Positions 16,092-23,665 are shown, counted from the first letter of the stretch. The stretch: 64,000 nucleotides of DNA from Pedobacter sp. (GCF_031119335.1 NZ_JAVHXT010000003.1:1-64000), one strand, 5' to 3'. A program made the numbers and translations. Notes: generated by a model from the letters alone, not told the origin.

Positions 16092-16793
16092 ATGAAAAAA
16101 ATTTTATTAGTGTTTGGCTTAGCTATCGCTGGCCTTGCGGCAAATGCCCAGAGTGAATTTAAACCTACAAAAGGTGATGTTACTACCGAATTTGGACTTA
16201 CTGGTGGTGTTTTAAATTCAGGATTTAACTTAAATGAAGCTGGAAGCTTATTAAGATTTCGTTACTTTACTCAAGAAAAAACTGCTGTACGTTTAGGTTT
16301 TAACTTAAGCAGCAACAAAGAAACTGCTAACGCTTACGGAGCTAACGGCGAAACAGGTAACGTTAAAAGAAGCGAAACCAGTTTCTTGTTAAACGTAGGT
16401 TTAGAGAAACACTTTACTGGAACTGAGCGTCTTTCTACTTACGTAGGTGGTGATGTTTTGTTTGGCTACGGAAATCAAAAAGATAGCTACAGCAATTCTA
16501 ACAACAACTTTGGTAACCCAACTTATATAAACAACGTTTCTGGCGAAATTAAAGGACCAAGCACTTTAGGTATTGGTTTAAGAGCTGTTGCTGGCGCTGA
16601 TTACTATTTCACCAAAAAAGTATTTTTAGGTGTTGAAGGTGGTTTCGGTTTCCTTTACCAAAAAGACGGTAAAACTACCACAAGCACTACTGTAGGCGGA
16701 AACACAACTACAAATACATCTAATTCTGCAGGAAACTCATTCTCGATTGAACCATCAGTAATTACTGGCGTTCGTATTGGTTTTGTTTTCTAA
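16092..16793 (+). CDS. outer-membrane beta-barrel protein
   Basis: 233 aa. Signal peptide 1-19 (MKKILLVFGLAIAGLAANA). Alternating amphipathic strands follow (LRFRYFTQEKTAVRLGFNL, FLLNVGLEKHF, YVGGDVLFGYG, GVEGGFGFLY), ending ...SIEPSVITGVRIGFVF with a terminal aromatic residue, the usual outer-membrane insertion signal. The size suggests an 8-strand barrel. The loops are rich in Thr, Asn and Gly. The role is unknown. It is monocistronic and closed by a strong terminator. Confidence 0.85.
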   Translation: MKKILLVFGLAIAGLAANAQSEFKPTKGDVTTEFGLTGGVLNSGFNLNEAGSLLRFRYFTQEKTAVRLGFNLSSNKETANAYGANGETGNVKRSETSFLLNVGLEKHFTGTERLSTYVGGDVLFGYGNQKDSYSNSNNNFGNPTYINNVSGEIKGPSTLGIGLRAVAGADYYFTKKVFLGVEGGFGFLYQKDGKTTTSTTVGGNTTTNTSNSAGNSFSIEPSVITGVRIGFVF

Positions 16794-16817
16794 GGATAGA
16801 TAACTTATTATTAGGAG

Positions 16818-16843
16818 AAGGGGGCAGTTTGCCCCTTTTTTTG
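16818..16843 (+). terminator. intrinsic terminator after beta-barrel gene
   Basis: AAGGGGGCAGTTTGCCCCTT stem-loop followed by a run of T, about 25 bp past the stop codon. Confidence 0.9.
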
Positions 16844-16906
16844 TTTATATCACGTTAGCAAAAATACCCTACCAACTGATGCTGATCCCGTACTACATCT
16901 CGTTCC

Positions 16907-16992
16907 TCCCCCTTGAATCCCCTTCCAAAGGGGGACACGTAGCGCCTAAGCATTTTGCATATCCCCCTCTTCGAGGGGGCAGGGGGAGGAAA
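16907..16992. repeat. CCCCT-type repeat in inverted pair
   Basis: Two C/G-rich palindromic copies, CCCTTGAATCCCCTTCCAAA then GGGGG, and ATCCCCCTCTTCGAGGGGGC then AGGGGGAGG, face each other. The outer CCTCCCCCT/AGGGGGAGG arms form a larger inverted repeat. No gene is supported in the interval 16844-17088. Confidence 0.7.
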
Positions 16993-17088
16993 TTGACATT
17001 TGCTAATATTTGTGTCCACACGATAGGTACGTACGGGACAGCATGACGGAGCTGCAGATACCGTCATTGCAATGATGTATCGGTTAAA

Positions 17089-18279
17089 CTACAAATTCTG
17101 CGCTATCACAAAACCGCTTGCCCAAGCCCATTGAAAATTGTAACCGCCCAACCAACCAGTGACGTCTACACATTCGCCACCGAAATAGCAACCTGGCAGC
17201 TTTTTGCTCTCCAAAGTTTTTGAAGATAGTTCGTTGGTATCAATTCCGCCACGCATTACCTCTGCTTTGTCGTAACCTTTATCGCCTGCGGGTTTTACTT
17301 TAAAGTGATGGATGGTTTGCTCCAATTGTTCCATTTCTGCTTTGGTTAAATCGGCAATGGTTTTTGTTAATGGCAGAAATTTACCTAAAGCATCCGTAAA
17401 TTTTTTGGCGTAATATCTGTTCAACAAAGTTGATAATTGGATGCGGCCATTTTGCTGACGTTCAGCCGTTAAAAACGCCGTTATATTTTCATTTGGCAGT
17501 AAATCGATTTCAATCTCCTGCCCCCTGCGCCAATAACTCGAAATCTGCAATATAGCTGGACCGCTTAAGCCCCAATGCGTAAACAAGATGTTTTCTTCGA
17601 AACTCATTTCGTTGTTACTTACTCTGCAAAACACGGAATTCCCTGATAATTGGGCAAACCAAGCTTCGTCTTTACCCGTAATGGTTAATGGTACTAATGC
17701 AGGTGCAGTTTCTACGATATTAAGTTGGTGTTTTCTAGCAAACTTCAAAGCAAAATCTGTCGCTCCCATTTTTGGAATGGGTAAACCGCCTGTAGCAATA
17801 ACTAATTTTGGAGCAGCTAAAGTTTTTGACTTACCGTTGATTTGATATTTAACCTCATATTGCTCTTCCCCATTTTCAATAGATATTACTTCTGCGTTGC
17901 AAATAATCTGTTGCTCCATTTCTGCACAGAGCGATATAAAAACTTCTACCACATCTTTCGCATTTTTACCATCCGGAAACAACTGTCCTAAAGTCTTTTC
18001 TGCTCCGTTAATGCCGTAAGTTTCAAAAAAGCTAATGGTGTCTTCTACTGTCCATTGTTTAAAGGCTGATTTTATGAAATGTTCATTGGCAGAAATGAAT
18101 TGCTCATCGTTAGCGCCAATGTTGGTGTAATTACAACGTCCGCCGCCAGAAATTAGGATTTTGGCACCTGCTTTGTCAGTTTTTTCGAGTACGATAACTT
18201 TCTTTCCTAAAAAGCCTGCCTGTACCGCACACATTAGTCCGCAGGCGCCGGCACCAATAATTATTGCATCGTAATCCAT
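17089..18279 (-). CDS. BaiN/HI0933-like FAD-dependent oxidoreductase
   Basis: 396 aa. N-terminal dinucleotide-binding motif GAGACGLMCAVQAG, then ISGGGRCNYTN, a family hallmark, and C-terminal GGECVDVTGWLGGYNFQWAW, which closes the FAD site. Length and motifs match the HI0933/BaiN (RdsA) flavoprotein family; the physiological substrate is mostly unknown, and one member reduces bile-acid intermediates. Cytoplasmic and monocistronic. The -7 box TACCTTTG (18284-18291) ends only 4 nt before the ATG, implying a leaderless transcript. Confidence 0.88.
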   Translation of the reverse strand: MDYDAIIIGAGACGLMCAVQAGFLGKKVIVLEKTDKAGAKILISGGGRCNYTNIGANDEQFISANEHFIKSAFKQWTVEDTISFFETYGINGAEKTLGQLFPDGKNAKDVVEVFISLCAEMEQQIICNAEVISIENGEEQYEVKYQINGKSKTLAAPKLVIATGGLPIPKMGATDFALKFARKHQLNIVETAPALVPLTITGKDEAWFAQLSGNSVFCRVSNNEMSFEENILFTHWGLSGPAILQISSYWRRGQEIEIDLLPNENITAFLTAERQQNGRIQLSTLLNRYYAKKFTDALGKFLPLTKTIADLTKAEMEQLEQTIHHFKVKPAGDKGYDKAEVMRGGIDTNELSSKTLESKKLPGCYFGGECVDVTGWLGGYNFQWAWASGFVIAQNL

Positions 18280-18283
18280 AGCG

Positions 18284-18291
18284 CAAAGGTA
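18284..18291 (-). promoter_or_regulatory. promoter -7 box, leaderless, of BaiN-like gene
   Basis: TACCTTTG on the minus strand, then CGCT, then the ATG. With a start site about 4 nt after the box the mRNA would begin at the start codon. Confidence 0.6.
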
Positions 18292-18351
18292 AAGGAATTG
18301 TTTTATTGCTTGATGGTTTTATTGTTGTAAGGTTGCATTTCCATTGATTGC

Positions 18352-18443
18352 AATTTCTCTGTCCTTTGGGGAGAACCGAAGCTCATTGATACCGTAAGAT
18401 AAAGTGAGAAAGCTATCAATAGATGCCGAAGGCAGAGAGGGGC
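18352..18443. repeat. nested palindromic element, CTCTCTGCC family (copy 1)
   Basis: Read on the minus strand, outer ends AGCCCCTCTCTGCC and GGACAGAGAAA enclose a separate palindrome (18385-18420) with ends ATTGAT/ATCAAT. The same outer ends, without that insert, occur at 56656-56703. Confidence 0.6.
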
Positions 18444-18465
18444 TTTTTTAACCTAATGCTGGTCC

Positions 18466-18540
18466 GGATTTGCAATCCAGAACTACTTATCTGCGGATTT
18501 AAAATCCGCGTCTCTAGCAGTCGAGATTACAAATCCCGAC
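18466..18540. repeat. three consecutive GGATTT dyads
   Basis: GGATTTGCAATCC (18466-18478), GCGGATTTAAAATCCGCG (18493-18510) and GTCGAGATTACAAATCCCGA plus C (18520-18540) are each self-complementary hairpins. Between gene starts 18279 and 18896 no coding sequence is supported. Confidence 0.65.
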
Positions 18541-18610
18541 TAACTCCGTCACCGGAAAGGTTTATAAGTTTTCGCTAAGTGACGCTAAGCTATAGCTAGA
18601 CTTTTCTTAA

Positions 18611-18820
18611 ATAGCCCTGATTGCAGTGGTCATACTTTTTGTTGCTCATCTTTTCCAAACTTCGTAAGTTTTTAAACGGCGTAGCCCTCAACTTCACCAT
18701 TGAATACAAATAACTGATAAAAGTTAAACTTACGAAGTTTAAGCTAAGCTAAACCACTCACAAAAAGATGATAACGGAAAGCAGGACTATCGGGAAATAG
18801 CAGCACAAATATTGCGCTTC
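18611..18820. repeat. modular palindromic element A
   Basis: One end reads ATAGCCCTGATTG and the other GCAGGACTATCGGGAAATAG...GCGCTTC. These are diverged forms of the ends seen at 40053-40257, 46275-46460 and 56552-56640 (CAATCGGGTTTA and GAAAAGCAA...CCCGCT). Orientation is opposite to those three. An 85-bp palindromic module (18657-18741) occupies the interior. Confidence 0.7.
18657..18741 (+). repeat. 85-bp palindromic module (copy 1)
   Basis: Terminal inverted repeats AAACTTCGTAAGTTT and AAACTTACGAAGTTT. The interior has TTTAAACGGCGTAGCCCTCA and ACTTCACCATTGAA. The second copy (40132-40216) is also 85 bp, on the opposite strand, with the same internal landmarks. Confidence 0.85.
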
Positions 18821-18869
18821 TAATTGTAATCTAATGTACAATTAACCCAAACCGTATGCTAATTTTTGC

Positions 18870-18877
18870 TATTTTTG
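18870..18877 (+). promoter_or_regulatory. promoter -7 box of purK
   Basis: TATTTTTG, an exact TAnnTTTG match, 18 bp before the purK ATG. Confidence 0.5.
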
Positions 18878-18895
18878 TTGCAAATTTAAGCGATA

Positions 18896-20035
18896 ATGGC
18901 AAAACAGATTAGCGAGTTAAAACTAGGTATTTTAGGCGGCGGACAATTGGGCAGAATGTTAATTCAGGAAGCAATTAACTACAATTTAACCACTTTAGTG
19001 CTAGACCCAGATGCTGATGCTCCGTGTAAACACATTGCCAATTATTTCGAAAATGGTTCCATTACCGATTATGACACTGTCTATAATTTTGGTAAAAAAG
19101 CAGACATCATCACCATCGAAATTGAAAAAGTAAATGTTGATGCACTGGAACAATTGGAAAAGGAAGGTAAACAGGTTTATCCGCAATCGAGAGTAATCAG
19201 ATTGATACAAGACAAGGGTGTACAGAAGCAATTTTTTAAGGAAAATGACATTCCTACGGCGCCGTTCATGTTGGTAAATTCTCAAGAAGATTTAAGTAGC
19301 GGCAAGTTTGCTTTCCCTTACATCTTAAAATTACGTAAAGATGGTTATGATGGCAAAGGTGTGATGAAAATTAGCGATGTTTCTGAGGTTAAAAATGCGT
19401 TTGAAGCACCTACTTTGATTGAGGAATTAGTTCATTTTGAAAAGGAAATAGCTGTTATTGTAGCTAGAAACTCTAATGGTGATGTTAAAACTTTCCCAAT
19501 GGTAGAGATGGAATTTAATCCAGAAGCTAATTTAGTCGAGTTCTTAATTTCACCATCTACTTACCCAGAAAGTATACAGGAAAGAGCTGAGAAAATTGCC
19601 AAAGATATTGCTGCTGCTTTAAACGTAACAGGTATTTTGGCTGTAGAAATGTTTATTACTAAGCATGGTGATATTTTGGTAAATGAATTGGCTCCTCGTC
19701 CGCATAACAGCGGCCACCAAACTATTGAAGGCAATTATATTTCGCAATTTGGGCAGCATTTAAGGGCCATTTTTAATTTGCCTTTGGGCGATACCCGTTC
19801 TATTTCGAACGCCATTATGGTGAATGTTTTGGGCGAAAAAGGTCATGATGGTGTAGCTAAATATGATGGTTTAGAAAAGATTTTATCGATTGATGGCGTT
19901 TACGTGCACTTGTACGGAAAAAAATATACCAAACCGTTTCGCAAAATGGGTCACTTAACTATTGTTGATCAAAACCGTGAGAAAGCGATTGAAAAAGCGA
20001 GGTTTGTACAACAGACTTTGAAGGTGATAAGTTAA
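18896..20035 (+). CDS. purK: N5-carboxyaminoimidazole ribonucleotide synthase
   Basis: 379 aa, an ATP-grasp enzyme that carboxylates AIR to N5-CAIR with ATP and bicarbonate in purine synthesis. Visible: N-terminal LGILGGGQLGRML, LRKDGYDGKGVM (ATP-grasp loop), EELVHFEKEIAVIVARN, and NELAPRPHNSGHQTIEG, which carries metal and active-site residues. Full length. purE, the next enzyme in the pathway, begins 73 bp downstream, so the two form an operon. Its TAA stop overlaps a CCCCT repeat. Confidence 0.97.
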   Translation: MAKQISELKLGILGGGQLGRMLIQEAINYNLTTLVLDPDADAPCKHIANYFENGSITDYDTVYNFGKKADIITIEIEKVNVDALEQLEKEGKQVYPQSRVIRLIQDKGVQKQFFKENDIPTAPFMLVNSQEDLSSGKFAFPYILKLRKDGYDGKGVMKISDVSEVKNAFEAPTLIEELVHFEKEIAVIVARNSNGDVKTFPMVEMEFNPEANLVEFLISPSTYPESIQERAEKIAKDIAAALNVTGILAVEMFITKHGDILVNELAPRPHNSGHQTIEGNYISQFGQHLRAIFNLPLGDTRSISNAIMVNVLGEKGHDGVAKYDGLEKILSIDGVYVHLYGKKYTKPFRKMGHLTIVDQNREKAIEKARFVQQTLKVIS

Positions 20036-20064
20036 CCCCCTAGCCCCCTAAAGGGGGAACTTAA
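20031..20064. repeat. CCCCT-type dispersed repeat at purK stop
   Basis: TTAACCCCCTAGCCCCCTAA then AGGGGGAACTTAAG. The purK TAA stop codon lies within its first bases. Confidence 0.75.
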
Positions 20065-20108
20065 GCTGGGTGGACAAGCATAAATAAAATAAATATTCAC
20101 ACAATATT

Positions 20109-20627
20109 ATGAACGAAATACAGGAAAAAGCCCCTTCAGGGGTTGGGGTAGTTGGTATTATCATGGGCAGCAAATCTGACTTGCCTGTAATGCAAGATGC
20201 AGCAGATATTTGTACAGCATTTGGGGTAGATTTTGAAATTACGGTGGTTTCGGCACATCGTACGCCCGATAGAATGTTTACTTACGCTAAAGATGCTGCT
20301 AGTCGCGGTATTAAAGTGATTATTGCTGGTGCTGGTGGTGCAGCACACTTACCTGGGATGGTGGCTTCTATCACTACTGTTCCGGTAATTGGTGTTCCTG
20401 TCAAATCTTCAAATTCTATTGATGGTTGGGATAGTATTTTGTCTATTCTACAAATGCCAAACGGTATTCCGGTAGCTACGGTTGCTTTAAATGCCGCTAA
20501 AAACGCGGGTTTGTTGGCAGTTCAAATTTTATCTACTGCACAGCCAGAATTGGCAGAAAAAATGCAAACTTATAAAGACGATTTGAGAGCAAAAGTTGAA
20601 GAAACTGCTGCTGAGATGGAAAAATAA
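20109..20627 (+). CDS. purE: N5-carboxyaminoimidazole ribonucleotide mutase
   Basis: 172 aa; converts N5-CAIR made by PurK to CAIR. Motifs: GIIMGSKSDLPVMQDAA, SAHRTPDRMF (active-site His) and GAGGAAHLPGMVAS. Class I PurE proteins usually begin close to the VGIIMGS strand. Here about 13 extra residues (MNEIQEKAPSGVG) precede it, and residues 7-14 are encoded by a CCCCT repeat. No alternative start lies downstream before the core. Ends in front of a perfect palindrome that probably terminates it and the convergent gene. Confidence 0.96.
   Translation: MNEIQEKAPSGVGVVGIIMGSKSDLPVMQDAADICTAFGVDFEITVVSAHRTPDRMFTYAKDAASRGIKVIIAGAGGAAHLPGMVASITTVPVIGVPVKSSNSIDGWDSILSILQMPNGIPVATVALNAAKNAGLLAVQILSTAQPELAEKMQTYKDDLRAKVEETAAEMEK
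20137..20153. repeat. CCCCT-type repeat inside purE
   Basis: CCCCTTCAGGGGTTGGG, in frame at codons 10-15, in the opposite orientation to the copy at 20031-20064. Confidence 0.7.
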
Positions 20628-20628
20628 A

Positions 20629-20666
20629 ATTTCATTGCCGTTGGTTTAAACCAACGGCAATGAAAT
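20629..20666. terminator. 38-bp perfect palindrome, likely bidirectional terminator
   Basis: Two 19-nt halves, ATTTCATTGCCGTTGGTTT and its exact complement, between convergent purE and the YqgE gene. A hairpin would form on either strand. The U-tract is weak, so it may be a dispersed repeat rather than a dedicated terminator. Confidence 0.6.
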
Positions 20667-21229
20667 CAATTCAAACTCGGGTCTGTAGGGAAGTTACTCA
20701 CGTGAGCATATTTAGGGCCTAAGTTGATGATTACCTCTTTCCAAAGCTCTTCTTCATTTTGAGAAAATACTGTGTCTTGATGATATTGGTCTGAAACAAT
20801 CCAAGTATTGGTAGCAAGCTCATCTTCTAACTGATTAAAACTCCAACCAGAGTAACCTAGAAAAAATTTTACTTCATCTTCTTGAATACTATTATTGTTA
20901 ACCAACAGTTTCAAGGTTTCAAAATCTCCACCCCAATAAATGCCTTCCGCAACTTCTTCGCCACTGTTAAGCTTGTCGTAGCAACGGTGTATAAAATGAA
21001 TGGTATCAACCTCGACGGGCCCGCCAATAAAAACTGGGAAATCTGCTTCCCACAAATCAGGAATTAAATCTTTTACCACCAAATTACTTGGCTGGTTTAA
21101 GATAAAACCCACCGTACCTTCTTGGCCATATTCTGTCAATAAAATTACAGAGCGCTTAAAGTTTGGGTCGGCCAAGAATGGTTCCGAAATCAACAACTTA
21201 CCGGCAGATGGATTTAATAAACTCAACAT
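20666..21229 (-). CDS. YqgE/AlgH family protein
   Basis: 187 aa, the usual length. Hallmarks: N-terminal GKLLISEPFLADPNFKRSVI, GTVGFILNQPSN, FIGGPV, and FFLGYSGWSFNQLEDEL. The family is conserved and its molecular role is not settled; AlgH was linked to alginate gene expression in Pseudomonas. Cytoplasmic, single gene, convergent with purE and sharing the palindrome at 20629. The stop codon lies at the edge of the palindrome. Confidence 0.93.
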   Translation of the reverse strand: MLSLLNPSAGKLLISEPFLADPNFKRSVILLTEYGQEGTVGFILNQPSNLVVKDLIPDLWEADFPVFIGGPVEVDTIHFIHRCYDKLNSGEEVAEGIYWGGDFETLKLLVNNNSIQEDEVKFFLGYSGWSFNQLEDELATNTWIVSDQYHQDTVFSQNEEELWKEVIINLGPKYAHVSNFPTDPSLN

Positions 21230-21330
21230 ATCGTTAAATTAGCAAAATATCAGAAAATCGCAAAAAAATGATTGTACGCACGGCGGATATAATTCTACCT
21301 AAATATTAAAAACTATCGGTTTACAAACAT

Positions 21331-21338
21331 TACTTTTG
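21331..21338 (+). promoter_or_regulatory. promoter -7 box, leaderless, of pdxH
   Basis: TACTTTTG followed by TGTT and then the pdxH ATG: 4-nt spacing, as at the BaiN-like gene and ubiD. Confidence 0.55.
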
Positions 21339-21342
21339 TGTT

Positions 21343-21993
21343 ATGAAGCTGACTAAAGAAGTAATACAAAACCTAAGGCAAGACTATAAAGCTGCCGAAT
21401 TAAGTGAAAATGATATCGTTAAAAATCCGATAGAACAATTCGAAAAATGGTTTTTAGATGCGGTAAAAGCAGAAATCTTTGAACCCAACATCATGACTTT
21501 AGCTACAGCAGACAAGTCTGGTAAACCGAATGCTAGAATAGTATTATTAAAAGGTTTCGACAAAGATGGCTTTAGTTTCTATACCAATTATCTGAGCCAA
21601 AAAGGAAAAGAAATTAAGAAAAATCCATTGGCTTGTTTGGTATTCTTTTGGGGCGAATTAGAACGCCAGGTGCGTATTGAAGGTAAAATTGAAAAATTAG
21701 ACAAAGAAACTTCTGAAGCTTATTTTAACTCTCGTCCGGTGGGTAGTCAAATTGGAGCAATTGCTTCGCCACAAAGTCAGGTAATTTCCGATAGAAACAT
21801 TTTAGAGGCCAAAGTTGAAGAACTCACCAAACAATACGAAGGCAAGACTATTCCAAAGCCTGCACACTGGGGCGGCTACATTGTAAAACCAACAGTTATC
21901 GAATTTTGGCAAGGTAGGTCGAGCCGTTTGCATGACAGAATTAAATATACTTTTGTAAACGGAAGTTGGAAGATTGAGAGATTAGCACCTTAA
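21343..21993 (+). CDS. pdxH: pyridoxamine 5'-phosphate oxidase
   Basis: 216 aa, standard length. FMN-dependent oxidation of pyridoxamine or pyridoxine 5'-phosphate to pyridoxal 5'-phosphate, the last step of vitamin B6 salvage. Motifs: NARIVLLKGFDKDGFSFYTN, FFWGELERQVRIEG, YFNSRPVGSQIGAIASPQS and C-terminal FWQGRSSRLHDR with the substrate-binding Arg and His. Monocistronic. The -7 box ends 4 nt before the ATG. Confidence 0.97.
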   Translation: MKLTKEVIQNLRQDYKAAELSENDIVKNPIEQFEKWFLDAVKAEIFEPNIMTLATADKSGKPNARIVLLKGFDKDGFSFYTNYLSQKGKEIKKNPLACLVFFWGELERQVRIEGKIEKLDKETSEAYFNSRPVGSQIGAIASPQSQVISDRNILEAKVEELTKQYEGKTIPKPAHWGGYIVKPTVIEFWQGRSSRLHDRIKYTFVNGSWKIERLAP

Positions 21994-22020
21994 TTCAGTC
22001 TACAGTTGTCAATAGAGGCA

Positions 22021-22048
22021 GTTGTCAGACTGAGCTTGTCGAAGACTA
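22021..22048. repeat. GTTGTCAG-AGCTTGTCGAAG repeat (copy 1)
   Basis: GTTGTCAGACTGAGCTTGTC followed by GAAGACTA. Nearly identical to the complement of 23666-23693. The rest of the gap 21994-22265 shows nothing I can assign. Confidence 0.75.
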
Positions 22049-22265
22049 GTCTTATTATGCCAATGTATTGCTGCAGATTTTTATTTTTTCTTCAGGTGTG
22101 GGGATATTTATTTTCTTCTTAGTGCGCCAATGCTAAAAAGATGGATGGGCGGACATCATATAGTTTAACAAAATTTAACGAAGCAACTCAGTATAAACAT
22201 CGACCTAAATTCATTACTTTCGCAGGATAAAAATCGTAAATCGTCCATCTAAAATATAAAATTAA

Positions 22266-22991
22266 TTGTCCGACAGCTTAGTCATTATCCCAACTTACAA
22301 CGAGAAAGAGAATATTGAGAAAATTATTCGCAAGGTTTTTTCGTTGCCGTATTTATTTGAGATATTGATTATTGATGATGGTTCTCCTGATGGGACTGCC
22401 CAAATTGTTAAAAATTTGCAGAATGAATTTCCTGCGCTACATATTGAAGAACGCAAAGGAAAACTAGGTTTGGGCACCGCCTATATTCACGGGTTTAAAT
22501 GGGCATTGGCAAGAAAATATGAGTACATTTTCGAAATGGATGCAGACTTTTCGCACAATCCAGACGATTTGATTAAACTGCGTGAGGCTTGTGTAAATGG
22601 TGCAGATTTATCCATTGGTTCTCGATACGTAAAGGGTGTAAATGTTGTTAACTGGCCAATGGGACGTGTTTTAATGTCTTATTTTGCATCGATGTACGTT
22701 CGCATCATTACGGGAATTAACATTCAAGATGCTACTGCTGGTTTTAAATGCTATACCAGAAAAGTGCTAGAAACCATCCCAATGGAAAAAATCAAGTTTG
22801 TGGGTTATGCCTTTCAAATTGAGATGAAGTTCACCGCCATCAAGTATGGTTTTAACGTGGTGGAAGTTCCGATTATTTTTACCGATAGAACAGAAGGAAC
22901 ATCGAAAATGAGTACCCGTATTTTTAGGGAAGCTTTCTTAGGCGTTATTCAAATGAAAATCAGCAGCTGGTTTAGAAATTATAAAAGGTAG
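22266..22991 (+). CDS. polyprenol monophosphomannose synthase-like GT2
   Basis: 241 aa family 2 glycosyltransferase of the dolichyl-phosphate-mannose synthase (DPM1) type. Starts SDSLVIIPTYNEKENIEKII; IIDDGSPDGTA and the DAD metal motif in FEMDADFSHNP are present, then YVKGVNVVNWP and FKCYTRKVLE. No C-terminal membrane domain, so it is soluble or peripheral. It probably transfers a sugar (mannose in characterised homologues) to polyprenyl phosphate. The start codon is TTG directly after an in-frame stop; no ATG gives the conserved N-terminus. Confidence 0.88.
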   Translation: MSDSLVIIPTYNEKENIEKIIRKVFSLPYLFEILIIDDGSPDGTAQIVKNLQNEFPALHIEERKGKLGLGTAYIHGFKWALARKYEYIFEMDADFSHNPDDLIKLREACVNGADLSIGSRYVKGVNVVNWPMGRVLMSYFASMYVRIITGINIQDATAGFKCYTRKVLETIPMEKIKFVGYAFQIEMKFTAIKYGFNVVEVPIIFTDRTEGTSKMSTRIFREAFLGVIQMKISSWFRNYKR

Positions 22992-23075
22992 TTTGTTTGG
23001 TAAATTGGTTCACTAGTCATTAGTTCATTTGTTTTGAGGGGCAGCAATCATCACATTTTCTAAACTGATATCTGT

Positions 23076-23588
23076 CTACTGATTACTTTTTTTATTACTC
23101 CTAATCATCAAACCAAAATCTTGTTTCTTCGCCATTGCATCAACAATCATGATTAAACGCTTGGTTCTGGTTACTTCTGTTTTAGCAGTATTTAGCCAAA
23201 CGATAAAATAATTCTGATGTGATTTAGTGTAAGATAAAAAATGCTCCAATAAACCATCTTCTTGAGCCAAACAAACTTCCAAATCTTCGGGCATTTCAAT
23301 TTTAAAATCTACATCGTGCTCCAAAGAAAGTGAAACAGGACTACCAGCCTCCTTTCTTAATTGTTTACGGATTTTGCCATCTAAGGGCAAAATAAAATCA
23401 CCACCACCCATAGGCAATAAACTTTTCCCACTAATTTGCAGATTATCGATATGTCCCCGAACTCTAAAACCACGTTTATCATCGGCTTTTATTTGCTGTG
23501 CAATAGCGTCGGGCACGAAAACATAGCTCCAGCCAGTTTTCTCGCCATTGCTATCAAATCGTTCTATCTCCGCATTGAAATTAACCAT
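23076..23588 (-). CDS. DUF1905/YdeI (OmpD-associated) family protein
   Basis: 170 aa. The N-terminal DUF1905 beta-barrel-like domain (1-95: WSYVFVPDAIAQQI, FRVRGHIDNL, LPMGGGDFILPL) is followed by a YdeI/OmdA-type helical region (100-165: PEDLEVCLAQEDGLLEHFLS, KRLIMIVDAM). These families occur together in Bacteroidota; YdeI has been linked to peptide resistance in enterobacteria, but the role here is unknown. Cytoplasmic and monocistronic. Confidence 0.8.
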   Translation of the reverse strand: MVNFNAEIERFDSNGEKTGWSYVFVPDAIAQQIKADDKRGFRVRGHIDNLQISGKSLLPMGGGDFILPLDGKIRKQLRKEAGSPVSLSLEHDVDFKIEMPEDLEVCLAQEDGLLEHFLSYTKSHQNYFIVWLNTAKTEVTRTKRLIMIVDAMAKKQDFGLMIRSNKKSNQ

Positions 23589-23665
23589 AACCTAAGTTAA
23601 AAGTATAAAATAAAAAGTTCAAGTCGATAACTATACTAAACAAACTAGAAACTAAGAACATAAAA

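Noticed and set aside
16855-17067. A 70-codon open frame on the minus strand
   Set aside because: It runs through the CCCCT inverted repeats, has odd composition (Cys/Pro/Arg) and no domain; repeat artefact.
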